A stretch of DNA of 5,441 nucleotides, from assembly GCA_947445045.1 (NCBI GenBank), contig CANFCA010000096.1, positions 1 to 5,441 on the forward strand. Direction: 5' to 3'. The DNA is from Gallionellaceae bacterium (GTDB taxonomy: Bacteria; Pseudomonadota; Gammaproteobacteria; Burkholderiales; Gallionellaceae). The notes below the pieces were generated by a model. The model saw only the letters and a program-made list of their open reading frames with translations. It was not told the DNA's origin and did not search any database. A program made the position numbers and the translations under genes. This document shows positions 1 through 5,441 of the stretch, one piece after another; the stretch's first letter is position 1, and every line of letters starts with the position of its first letter.

Positions 1-752
1 AGGCCTTGTTGCTTGGCGAACCGTATCATGTCCACCCCTGCTGCACTGGAAACGCGACATATATGCAGCTTCACGCCCGTGTCCTTTGCCAGTGCCAGCA
101 TAGTTGCCAGTGCAATCGTTTCGGCACTGACGGGTATCGCCGCCAAACCGCATCGTGTTGCTACTTCACCATCATGTGCCACGCCATCTTTGGCAAGGAA
201 ACTATCTTGCGGACGCATCCAAACCGAATAGCCCATGGTTGCCGCGTATTGCATCGCACGTAACAACACACGGGTATCAGTAAGCGGCGCATCGGCTTGA
301 CTAAAGGCTTTGCAGCCTGCTTCGCTGAGTTCAATCATCTCGGTGAGCTCTGCGCCTTTCAAACCGTAGGTCAGTGCACCTACCGGAAACACCCGCGCTT
401 TATTCAGTGAACGTGCACGGTGCTTAAGCATCTCGACCAGTCCTGGTTCGTCCAACGGCGGATCGGTGTCGGGCGGGCACGCTAGGCTAGTCACACCGCC
501 CGCCGTTGCTGCAGCCATCTCCGACTCCAACGTCGCCTTGTACTCGAAGCCGGGTTCACGTAAGCGAGCAGCTACATCCACCAGCCCTGGCATCACGATC
601 AAACCTTTGGCATCAATCGTTTGTTCCGCAACAAAACCTTGCGGTGCCAGCCCGATCGCTGCGATGCGACGTTCAACGATAAACACATCTTGCTGCGCAT
701 CGATGTTATTTTTTGGGTCAATCAAGCGACCATTTTTGATATGGATATTCAT
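1..752 (-). CDS. pyrC': Catalytically degenerate dihydroorotase homologue PyrC' (PyrB partner), 3' end outside window
   Basis: The frame runs open from ATG at 752-750 to the left edge, giving 250 complete residues of an expected ~420, so the C-terminus is missing. The protein has the amidohydrolase/class I dihydroorotase layout: an N-terminal strand domain (residues 1-50, [14 protein letters not shown]), then [14 protein letters not shown] at 55-68. Active enzymes have DxHxHLREPG there; here the two metal-binding histidines are A61 and R63. Other ligand positions also look lost: the Asp region reads FSQAD (150-154), the HCED-type motif reads RPQD (180-183), and the HxxHVS histidine is R233 in HICRVS. 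R65 and the REPG loop remain. Known family: Pseudomonas PyrC' is an inactive dihydroorotase that holds ATCase trimers together. By inference this protein is a structural subunit of a PyrB complex, not an enzyme. It overlaps pyrB by 4 bases (ATGA); a G-rich stretch at 760-764 is a possible ribosome site. An automatic call of active dihydroorotase would be misleading. Confidence 0.88.
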   Translation of the reverse strand, partial: MNIHIKNGRLIDPKNNIDAQQDVFIVERRIAAIGLAPQGFVAEQTIDAKGLIVMPGLVDVAARLREPGFEYKATLESEMAAATAGGVTSLACPPDTDPPLDEPGLVEMLKHRARSLNKARVFPVGALTYGLKGAELTEMIELSEAGCKAFSQADAPLTDTRVLLRAMQYAATMGYSVWMRPQDSFLAKDGVAHDGEVATRCGLAAIPVSAETIALATMLALAKDTGVKLHICRVSSAAGVDMIRFAKQQG

Positions 753-1711
753 GCTGTCGCCCCCACTCCAACTAGTGTACTCATCACCGCCATCCTCACA
801 GCGATGCCGAATGTGACTTGCGACAAGATCACCGATTGCGCGCCATCCGCCACGCGCGAATCTATTTCCACACCACGATTCATCGGACCGGGGTGCATCA
901 CTATGGCATCTGGTTTTGCATAAGCCAGCTTTTCTTCAGTCAGACCATAGTTCTTGAAATACTCCTGCGCGGAAGGCAGTGCTGCGCCTTGCATACGCTC
1001 ATTTTGCAAGCGCAGCATCAAGATTACATCGACATCTTTCAAGCCTTTTTCCATGTCGTGATAAACCTGCACACCGAGATTTTCCACCATCGTTGGTAGT
1101 AATGTTTTCGGCGCAATCACGCGCACTTCTGGTACGCCCAATGTGGTCAGCGCGTGTATCTGCGAACGCGCCACGCGTGAGTGCAACACATCACCGACAA
1201 TCGCCACACGCAGATTATGAAATTCTTTTTTATAGTGGCGAATGGTGAACATATCCAGCAACGCTTGAGTGGGATGCGCATGGCGACCATCACCTGCGTT
1301 GATGACATGAATTTCTGGTGCAACATGCTGTGCGATAAAGTGTGCCGCGCCGCTTTGCGAATGGCGCACCACAAACATATCAGCATGCATCGCGCACAAG
1401 TTATCCACGGTATCGAGCAGAGTTTCGCCTTTGCTGGTGGACGATGAGCCAATGTTTAAATTCACCACATCCGCCGACAAACGCTTGGCGGCAATCTCAA
1501 ACGTAGTACGAGTACGTGTGCTGTTTTCAAAGAACACGTTGAACACCGACTTGCCTTGCAGCAGCGGAATTTTTTTGATTTCTTTGCTGGAAGCGACATC
1601 TAAAAACGTCGAGGCACGATCTAGGATGTCGCGCACGATGCGCACTGGAAGCCCTTCAGTCGTGAGCAGATGCTGAAGCTCGCCATGTTTATTCAATTGC
1701 GGATTTTTCAT
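749..1711 (-). CDS. pyrB: Aspartate carbamoyltransferase catalytic subunit (ATCase)
   Basis: This 320-residue protein catalyses carbamoyl phosphate + L-aspartate to N-carbamoyl-L-aspartate, the committed step of cytosolic pyrimidine synthesis. Both halves of the fold are intact. The carbamoyl-phosphate domain has [13 protein letters not shown] (60-72, with the STRTR loop), SSTSKGE (90-96, including the active-site K94 loop), VVRHS (114-118) and HPTQ (146-149). The aspartate domain has [11 protein letters not shown] (173-183), MLRLQNERM (232-240) and HPGPMNRG (273-280). No catalytic residue appears missing. The sequence strongly resembles Pseudomonas-type class A ATCases, which associate with an inactive PyrC' rather than with PyrI; a pyrC' follows directly. 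The short N-terminus ([13 protein letters not shown]) matches that group, although the Pseudomonas extension, thought to carry the nucleotide effector site, is a little longer. The start overlaps the ruvX stop as ATGA, and AGGGA at 1719-1723 lies 7 bases upstream as a plausible Shine-Dalgarno. No pyrI is visible in the window. Confidence 0.97.
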   Translation of the reverse strand: MKNPQLNKHGELQHLLTTEGLPVRIVRDILDRASTFLDVASSKEIKKIPLLQGKSVFNVFFENSTRTRTTFEIAAKRLSADVVNLNIGSSSTSKGETLLDTVDNLCAMHADMFVVRHSQSGAAHFIAQHVAPEIHVINAGDGRHAHPTQALLDMFTIRHYKKEFHNLRVAIVGDVLHSRVARSQIHALTTLGVPEVRVIAPKTLLPTMVENLGVQVYHDMEKGLKDVDVILMLRLQNERMQGAALPSAQEYFKNYGLTEEKLAYAKPDAIVMHPGPMNRGVEIDSRVADGAQSVILSQVTFGIAVRMAVMSTLVGVGATA

Positions 1712-2148
1712 ACGGAAGTCCCTGCGCTGGGTTCATCAAAATACGCTTGTAAAATTTGCTGCGCGGCATACTGGTCGATCACTAATTTTTGCTTACGGCC
1801 ATGAACGCCTTGCTCATTTAGCGCACTGCTGGCAGCGGCGGAAGTATAACGCTCATCGACCAAAATCGTCGGCAAATTAAACCGCCCTTTTAGGCGGTTA
1901 GCAAAGCGGCGACACAACGCGGTCAACTCATGCGGCGACCCATCATCGTTGCAGGGCAAGCCAACAATTAAGCCACTAGGTTGCCACTCGGCAATCAGCT
2001 CGGCAATTCTAGCAAAGCGAAGGTCAGTTTTTTCTGCGTCAATTGTGGTGAGGGGTAGCGCCGAACCTATCAAGCTATTACCTTTTGCGATGCCGATGCG
2101 GCGAGTACCAAAATCAAAAGCGAGGAGTGTGCCTGGTAGCACGCTCAT
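1708..2148 (-). CDS. ruvX: RuvX/YqgF family RNase H-fold nuclease (putative pre-16S rRNA nuclease / Holliday junction resolvase)
   Basis: This 146-residue protein is of normal length for the YqgF family. YqgF proteins are cytosolic RNase H-fold nucleases linked to maturation of the 16S rRNA 5' end; Holliday-junction resolvase activity has also been proposed. Visible motifs: [14 protein letters not shown] (8-21, with acidic D12), [16 protein letters not shown] (59-74, the family's GLP loop), VDERYTS (97-103, with E99), and [11 protein letters not shown] (123-133, with D125). D12, E99 and D125 form the expected acidic metal-binding set, so the enzyme looks active. The ATG at 2148 is the only reasonable start: an in-frame stop (the yqgE TAA at 2175-2173) lies just upstream and the family begins shortly before the AFDFG strand. 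There is no good Shine-Dalgarno in the 24-base gap, so translation may depend on coupling to yqgE. The gene overlaps pyrB by 4 bases, and pairing with yqgE is widely conserved. Confidence 0.95.
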   Translation of the reverse strand: MSVLPGTLLAFDFGTRRIGIAKGNSLIGSALPLTTIDAEKTDLRFARIAELIAEWQPSGLIVGLPCNDDGSPHELTALCRRFANRLKGRFNLPTILVDERYTSAAASSALNEQGVHGRKQKLVIDQYAAQQILQAYFDEPSAGTSV

Positions 2149-2172
2149 AGAAAACGAATCCGATAGGCGGGG

Positions 2173-2733
2173 TTAAGCATGTCCGGCTTCCTCGGAGAGC
2201 GAGGCGTAATCCACACCCAGTAACGTCATTGCAGCAACCAAACGCTCTTCAGGTGGGAGATCAAACAAGATATGTTCAGATGCCGGTACGGTGAGCCAAA
2301 TGTTTTCTGTCACCTCGTGCTCCAATTGCCCTTGGTCCCAACCCGCATACCCCAAAGTGACAATTACGTTGCGCGGCCCTTCGCCTGATGCCATCGCTTC
2401 CAGAATGTCTTTGGAAGTGGTCAGTGACAGTTTGTCATTGATGCGTAAGGTCGAATCCCAATTACCTTGCGTATCATGCAACACAAACCCGCGCTCACTT
2501 TGTACCGGCCCGCCAAAATACACCGGCAACTTAATCAAATTTGGCTGATGCAATGGAATCTTCACTTGATCGAACATCTCACCCATAGTTAGGCTGATCG
2601 GGCGATTCACGACTATACCTAACGCCCCGTTTTCATTGTGTTCGCAGATATAAGTCAGCGTGCCCGCAAACGCCCCTTCCTGCATGGTGGGCATGGCAAT
2701 TAAAAAATGATGGGTTAAATTGAACTCGGACAT
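2173..2733 (-). CDS. yqgE: UPF0301 family protein YqgE/AlgH
   Basis: This 186-residue protein matches the usual length and pattern of the YqgE/AlgH (DUF179) family. Conserved blocks are [15 protein letters not shown] (6-20), [18 protein letters not shown] (28-45), [13 protein letters not shown] (74-86), [18 protein letters not shown] (123-140) and LLGVD (171-175). The molecular function is not established. The family name AlgH comes from a link to alginate regulation in Pseudomonas, and I would not transfer that role here. No signal peptide or membrane segment is visible, so it is probably cytosolic. It is the first gene of the minus-strand yqgE-ruvX-pyrB-pyrC' set. The ATG at 2733 begins two or three codons before the usual family start ([11 protein letters not shown]). 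ACGAGG directly abuts the ATG, too close for a normal Shine-Dalgarno, and a promoter-like pair lies immediately upstream (see separate entry). Confidence 0.95.
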   Translation of the reverse strand: MSEFNLTHHFLIAMPTMQEGAFAGTLTYICEHNENGALGIVVNRPISLTMGEMFDQVKIPLHQPNLIKLPVYFGGPVQSERGFVLHDTQGNWDSTLRINDKLSLTTSKDILEAMASGEGPRNVIVTLGYAGWDQGQLEHEVTENIWLTVPASEHILFDLPPEERLVAAMTLLGVDYASLSEEAGHA

Positions 2734-2739
2734 CCTCGT

Positions 2740-2768
2740 ATTGTAGCCGCCCTAACCTTTAGACACAA
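2740..2768 (-). promoter_or_regulatory. Candidate sigma70 promoter for the yqgE-ruvX-pyrB-pyrC' unit
   Basis: On the minus strand a -10-like TACAAT (2745-2740) follows a -35-like TTGTGT (2768-2763) with a 17-base spacer. The -10 matches consensus in 5 of 6 bases and the -35 in only 3 of 6. Only six bases (ACGAGG) separate the -10 from the yqgE ATG, so a normal start distance would put +1 at or beside the A of ATG and give a leaderless message. The prediction rests on pattern matching only; another promoter further upstream in the divergent region is possible. Confidence 0.45.
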
Positions 2769-2770
2769 TT

Positions 2771-2789
2771 TGAATAACTAGGATATTCA
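2771..2789. repeat. Short inverted repeat TGAATA-N7-TATTCA in the divergent intergenic region
   Basis: Two perfect 6-base arms (2771-2776 and 2784-2789) flank a 7-base spacer. The repeat sits just upstream of the candidate yqgE -35 and could be a binding site for a dimeric regulator of either divergent gene. Arms this short and A+T-rich arise often by chance, so this is only a possible operator. Nothing else in 2734-2922 shows clear structure apart from the promoter candidates and the porin ribosome site. Confidence 0.25.
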
Positions 2790-2810
2790 CGCTCTGTTCG
2801 ATGAATGTAA

Positions 2811-2838
2811 TTTATTGCTGATCAAGGCCAATTACTAT
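2811..2838 (+). promoter_or_regulatory. Weak candidate promoter for the porin operon
   Basis: TTTATT (2811-2816) and TACTAT (2833-2838) are spaced by 16 bases and could act as -35 and -10. The -10 matches consensus in 5 of 6 bases, the -35 in 3 of 6. It would leave an untranslated leader of roughly 75-80 bases before the porin ATG. No other plus-strand pair in the gap looked better, but an activator-dependent or alternative-sigma promoter cannot be excluded. Confidence 0.25.
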
Positions 2839-2909
2839 AGCCTGTACATTGCAGTTCTTGAGCCTATCAAACCATTTGGATTGACGCGCTGAAGTGCAAA
2901 CTTTTAACC

Positions 2910-2917
2910 GGGAGGAG
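2910..2917 (+). promoter_or_regulatory. Strong Shine-Dalgarno for the porin gene
   Basis: GGGAGGAG lies 5 bases before the ATG at 2923. This near-ideal site fixes the start codon and suggests high translation, as expected for an abundant outer-membrane protein. Confidence 0.85.
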
Positions 2918-2922
2918 TAAAA

Positions 2923-4188
2923 ATGTTGACAACAAAGTGGGTAACTAAAAAAGGCAATGTGCAGCGGAAGCTGGGGAATTTATTTTACGTTTCTGTTTTG
3001 GGCGGATTGTTGATCAGCTCGACAGCTGTAAAAGCAGAAACGGATGCTGAGCACTTGAAAAACTTGGAAAACAAATTGGATGCGATGCAGAACGAACTTA
3101 CACAAATGACATCCGGCATGGCACATCATTCTACTAGTGGCGCGGGCTTACCTTTACATGGCTTTATGGATGTGGGTTTTGCGAGCAATAGTCAAGCAAC
3201 ACCGTCTAACCCAAAAGGGTTTTATGTGGGCGCACTATCTCTTTACCTGGCACCCAATTTTGGCGACAACATTAAAGCATTGGTTGAGCCAAATTTCGAG
3301 GTTACGCCAGAAGGTACTGTAGCCACAGACTTGGAGCGACTCCAAATTGGCTACACCTTTAGTGATACCTCGACAGTTTGGGCGGGGCGTATACACACAC
3401 CTTATGGATATTGGAACACAGGCTTCCATCATGGCGCGCAAATGCAAACTTCGGTAATGAGACCGCGCTTCCTTGACTTTGAAGACAAGGGCGGTATCTT
3501 GCCGGCACACATGGTAGGGCTATGGAGTGCAGGTAAATTCAAGGCCAGTACAGGCAAAGTAACTTACGATGTGTATGCGGGAAACGGGCCGAAGGTTGCA
3601 ATGACTGATCCAACATCGGCACCCTCACCCACAAATCTTGGCACTCTGGATATTAATCTGGCTGGAGACAATAATCATCAAGCCATGTTGGGATTCAATG
3701 TGGGTTATGAATTTACTGGTCAACTAGATGGACTGAGAATAGCCGGACATGGTCTTAAAGGCGACGTAGATGACAATGCTTCTGCTCAACTAAATAAAAC
3801 TGAACTCAGCATGATAGGAGGCTCAGTTATTTATTTAGCCAATGACTGGGAGGTGCTCAGCGAATATTATGGATTTGATGACAACGACAAAAGTGGCTCT
3901 ACTGGCTCGCATAAAAGCTGGGCATCTTATGCGCAAATTGGCAAAAGCTTAAACGACTGGACACCGTACATTCGATTTGAAAGAACCGTGTTGAGTCAAA
4001 AAGACAACTACTTCGCCATGCAAGCCAGCGGCCAATCCTACGCTAGACAATCGTTGGGTTTACGTTACAACCTCAATCAAAATGCAGCTTTAAAAGTTGA
4101 ATTATTAAATTCAAATTTCATGGCAGAAGTGGGTAGAACAGCAGTCAGCTATCGCTCTGTTTACACACAATATGCAATTGGCTTCTAA
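2923..4188 (+). CDS. Outer-membrane beta-barrel (porin-like) protein with N-terminal coiled coil
   Basis: This 421-residue protein has a clear Sec signal: a basic n-region (K5, K9, K10, R15, K16), a hydrophobic core FYVSVLGGLLI (21-31) and a probable cut after AVKA (A38). Residues 44-63 (HLKNLENKLDAMQNELTQM) form a short heptad-like helix, probably a coiled coil. From about residue 77 (LPLHGFMDVGF) to the end the protein alternates aromatic/hydrophobic and polar residues like a transmembrane beta barrel, with many Tyr, Gly, Asn and Asp. It ends in AIGF, the terminal Phe recognised by the outer-membrane assembly machinery. Distinctive stretches are TVWAGRIHTPYGYWNTGFHHG (around 151-171) and FEDKGGILPAHMVGLW (186-201). 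I read it as a channel of the broad porin/phosphate-selective-porin-like type, but the substrate cannot be told from sequence. The PstS-like gene starts 15 bases downstream, so the two are very likely co-transcribed. Base composition is visibly more A+T-rich than the pyr block. Confidence 0.85.
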   Translation: MLTTKWVTKKGNVQRKLGNLFYVSVLGGLLISSTAVKAETDAEHLKNLENKLDAMQNELTQMTSGMAHHSTSGAGLPLHGFMDVGFASNSQATPSNPKGFYVGALSLYLAPNFGDNIKALVEPNFEVTPEGTVATDLERLQIGYTFSDTSTVWAGRIHTPYGYWNTGFHHGAQMQTSVMRPRFLDFEDKGGILPAHMVGLWSAGKFKASTGKVTYDVYAGNGPKVAMTDPTSAPSPTNLGTLDINLAGDNNHQAMLGFNVGYEFTGQLDGLRIAGHGLKGDVDDNASAQLNKTELSMIGGSVIYLANDWEVLSEYYGFDDNDKSGSTGSHKSWASYAQIGKSLNDWTPYIRFERTVLSQKDNYFAMQASGQSYARQSLGLRYNLNQNAALKVELLNSNFMAEVGRTAVSYRSVYTQYAIGF

Positions 4189-4191
4189 CTC

Positions 4192-4198
4192 AAGGGGA
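4192..4198 (+). promoter_or_regulatory. Shine-Dalgarno for the PstS-like gene
   Basis: AAGGGGA lies 5 bases before the ATG at 4204, within the 15-base gap after the porin stop. It supports that start and independent re-initiation on a shared message. Confidence 0.7.
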
Positions 4199-4203
4199 TC
4201 ATC

Positions 4204-4602
4204 ATGAAAGCAACGATTCTTAGACTCATCTCCACCGCCACATTTGCATTACTTGCATCACAAAACGCCGTTGCGGGCGACTTGGTGGTTATTGCCAACT
4301 CTGGCACAAACTTATCTGCTGGCGAGGTGCGTGATGTGTTTCTCGGTGAAAAACAATTTGCAGGCAGCACCAAGTTAATACCAGTAGATAACGCTGCTCA
4401 ACAAGAAAACTTCTTGTCTAAAACGATGCAAATGAACAGCGTTAAGTATTCAGGCATTTGGACGAAAAAGGCATTTCGCGATGGCTTGAGCGCTCCCGCC
4501 ATGAAGTCCAGCGATGCGGAAGTGATTCAATTTGTCAAAAGCACTCCCGGAGCGGTTGGCTATATAGGCAGTAGCGCCAGTGGTGTAAATATTGTCAAGT
4601 AA
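4204..4602 (+). CDS. Small periplasmic PstS-like (PBP-like) substrate-binding protein
   Basis: This 132-residue secreted protein has a signal peptide at 1-24 (basic MKATILRLIS, hydrophobic TATFALLA, cut after NAVA), leaving about 108 mature residues. The mature part resembles one lobe of the PstS/PBP-like type II fold: strand DLVVIANSGTNLS (26-38), helix plus EVRDVFLGEKQFAGSTKLIPVDN (41-63), a helical middle with GIW (84-86), and the characteristic ending VKSTPGAVGYIG (111-122). True PstS proteins are about three times longer with two lobes. The SGT-plus-Arg phosphate loop expected after the PV strand is not seen; the sequence there is DNAAQQENF. Proteins of this type are often annotated as phosphate ABC transporter binding protein, but no pstC, pstA or pstB gene is in the window and phosphate binding is unproven. 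Position between a porin and a chemoreceptor suggests a periplasmic ligand-presenting or accessory role (inference). Confidence 0.82.
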   Translation: MKATILRLISTATFALLASQNAVAGDLVVIANSGTNLSAGEVRDVFLGEKQFAGSTKLIPVDNAAQQENFLSKTMQMNSVKYSGIWTKKAFRDGLSAPAMKSSDAEVIQFVKSTPGAVGYIGSSASGVNIVK

Positions 4603-4631
4603 CGTCCTCAAGTAATTTTGAAATTTGCCGT

Positions 4632-4681
4632 TATAAGGCATGGTGCATAATTTTATTGTCGGCTAAGCAACATGCCTTATA
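4632..4681. repeat. Perfect 11-base inverted repeat upstream of the chemoreceptor gene
   Basis: TATAAGGCATG (4632-4642) and its exact reverse complement CATGCCTTATA (4671-4681) flank a 28-base spacer. The last base of the right arm is also the first base of the receptor gene's Shine-Dalgarno (AGGGTGA). In RNA it would form an 11-pair stem next to the ribosome site; in DNA it could be a pair of operator sites about 39 bases apart. It lacks a following T-run and is not very GC-rich, so a simple rho-independent terminator is unlikely. The rest of 4603-4692 holds a poor promoter candidate only (CATAAT at 4646-4651). Confidence 0.7.
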
Positions 4682-4687
4682 GGGTGA
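4681..4687 (+). promoter_or_regulatory. Shine-Dalgarno for the chemoreceptor gene
   Basis: AGGGTGA ends 5 bases before the ATG at 4693 and decides this start over two in-frame alternatives: an ATG at 4672, which lies inside the right arm of the inverted repeat and has no clear ribosome site, and a GTG at 4684, which overlaps this motif. Confidence 0.65.
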
Positions 4688-4692
4688 TCAAA

Positions 4693-5441
4693 ATGAAACA
4701 GTCGCTTTCTTTAAAGACCAGAATTATTCTGCAGTTCATGGTCGTCATGGTACCGACCGTGTTGGTTCTGAGTTATCAGACCGCGTCCGACTATGAGCGC
4801 TCTAATCAATTAAGCAAAGCATTCCAACTGATGGATCTTTCAGGTCTAGCCAAATCACACTACAAGACTTTTTTGAACGGTGTTTCTGATGCCGTGGACT
4901 CCGGCAAGTTAGGCGCGAGCAGCGCCAAGGCGCTTGAAGAATCAATGTCTGCGTTATCGGAAATATCTAAAATAGAATCCACATCCTCAATTGATAGCAC
5001 CTTGAAGTCGCTGGCCGCCATATCAGACGTGCTGCACAAGGATGACTCGATGAATGCAATTGGTCCGTTACGCGATCACATACGCGGTGCAGATACCGAA
5101 ATTTCCAAACTCAAAGATGCCTATTCTGAAACCAATAGCCTAGTCATCAAGCAAGCTGCACACTCCGTCAATATACAAATTTTTATCGTACTGGCCGCCT
5201 TGTTATTTATTGCGCTCATCACTTTCATGTTTATTCGCAGTGTCGGCAAATTAACTAAACCGTTAAAAGTGGCGGTAGATGTGGCAGAAGCCATTGCAGC
5301 TGGCAATTTATGCCAGCCTATCGAAACCAGTAACAGCAATGATGAAACCGGCAAGTTACTGCGTTCTTTTGGTGCCATGCAAAGTTCGTTGCGTACCACC
5401 ATCTCCCAGATTCGCTCACAGGCTACTGATTTGTCGAATGC
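4693..5441 (+). CDS. Methyl-accepting chemotaxis-type receptor, N-terminal part (signalling domain outside window)
   Basis: The frame is open from ATG 4693 to the right edge: 249 complete residues, so the C-terminal signalling domain is not seen. A short basic cytoplasmic tail (KTR, 8-10) precedes TM1 (about 11-28, IILQFMVVMVPTVLVLSY). A helical periplasmic sensor domain of about 130 residues follows (29-160), with stretches such as AKSHYKTFLNGVSDAVDSGK (53-72). TM2 is about 162-181 (QIFIVLAALLFIALITFMFI). A HAMP domain (about 182-236) has LTKPLKVAVDVAEAIAAGNL, with the usual Pro after TM2, and the second-helix start NDETGKLLRSFGAM. The helix continuing after HAMP (LRTTISQIRSQATDLS) looks like the start of an MCP coiled-coil hairpin. 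A HAMP-containing sensor kinase is the main alternative, since no glutamate methylation site or hairpin tip is visible. The sensor domain contains no motif that I can tie to a ligand. It lies 90 bases downstream of the PstS-like gene and may share its regulation. Confidence 0.82.
   Translation, partial: MKQSLSLKTRIILQFMVVMVPTVLVLSYQTASDYERSNQLSKAFQLMDLSGLAKSHYKTFLNGVSDAVDSGKLGASSAKALEESMSALSEISKIESTSSIDSTLKSLAAISDVLHKDDSMNAIGPLRDHIRGADTEISKLKDAYSETNSLVIKQAAHSVNIQIFIVLAALLFIALITFMFIRSVGKLTKPLKVAVDVAEAIAAGNLCQPIETSNSNDETGKLLRSFGAMQSSLRTTISQIRSQATDLSN

Noticed and set aside
6..263. Plus-strand open frames opposite pyrC'
   Set aside because: The minus-strand frame is continuous and clearly homologous to dihydroorotases; the plus frames are Cys/His-rich shadows.
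2812..2825. TTATT-N4-ATCAA as a possible FNR/CRP-like site
   Set aside because: Only the right half-site is good, and its position relative to the candidate -10 does not fit usual activator geometry.
2842..2859. CTGTACA followed 11 bases later by a weak second copy, as a possible Pho box upstream of the porin gene
   Set aside because: The second repeat (AGTTCTT) matches the CTGTCAT-type unit at only 3 of 7 bases. Tempting because of the PstS-like gene, but not supportable.
4450..4641. Minus-strand 63-codon open frame overlapping the PstS-like gene
   Set aside because: It lies opposite a well-supported secreted protein gene, has no recognisable protein features, and is best explained as a chance frame.
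4632..4681. Inverted repeat as a rho-independent terminator of the porin/PstS-like operon
   Set aside because: The loop is long (28 bases), the stem is not GC-rich, and no T-run follows either arm on the relevant strand.
5121..5402. Minus-strand 93-codon open frame opposite the chemoreceptor TM2/HAMP region
   Set aside because: The plus-strand frame has clear TM and HAMP features; the opposite frame shows no coherent domain.
1..5441. CRISPR arrays, tRNA/rRNA genes, insertion sequences or phage genes
   Set aside because: I saw no regularly spaced repeats, no tRNA-like cloverleaf sequence, no transposase motifs and no terminal repeats with target duplications.

Overview
The window looks like a chromosomal segment from a betaproteobacterium, perhaps in the Nitrosomonadales (for example Methylophilaceae or Gallionellaceae). 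I infer this from gene order and protein style; no search was run. The conserved block yqgE-ruvX-pyrB-pyrC' is typical of beta- and gammaproteobacteria. The ATCase closely resembles the Pseudomonas type as I recall it, and the partner dihydroorotase-like protein has the degenerate features of the Pseudomonas-type pseudo-enzyme. The right half encodes a Gram-negative outer-membrane protein and a chemoreceptor, so the cell is a diderm and probably motile.

Left half (1-2733, minus strand): a tightly packed four-gene unit reading right to left. In order of transcription it is yqgE (UPF0301/AlgH family), ruvX (YqgF RNase H-fold nuclease), pyrB (aspartate carbamoyltransferase catalytic chain) and pyrC' (dihydroorotase homologue, cut by the window's left edge). 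ruvX/pyrB and pyrB/pyrC' overlap by 4 bases (ATGA), suggesting translational coupling. pyrC' has lost the metal-binding HxH and the other metal-ligand positions I could align. It is therefore best read as a non-catalytic scaffold for PyrB, with an active dihydroorotase expected elsewhere in the genome. pyrR, which often sits between ruvX and pyrB in Pseudomonas-like arrangements, is absent.

Centre (2734-2922): a 189-base divergent intergenic region. It holds a candidate yqgE promoter whose predicted start falls at or next to the ATG, a 6-base inverted repeat, and on the plus side a strong Shine-Dalgarno for the porin gene with only a weak candidate promoter.

Right half (2923-5441, plus strand): three co-directional genes, visibly richer in A+T than the pyr block. 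They encode an outer-membrane beta-barrel protein with a short coiled coil after its signal peptide, a small secreted PstS-like one-lobe binding protein 15 bases downstream, and, after a 90-base gap with a perfect 11-base inverted repeat, a methyl-accepting chemotaxis-type receptor cut by the right edge. The order (outer-membrane channel, periplasmic small binding protein, inner-membrane receptor) suggests a ligand uptake and sensing module. That functional link is inference from adjacency and compartment only.
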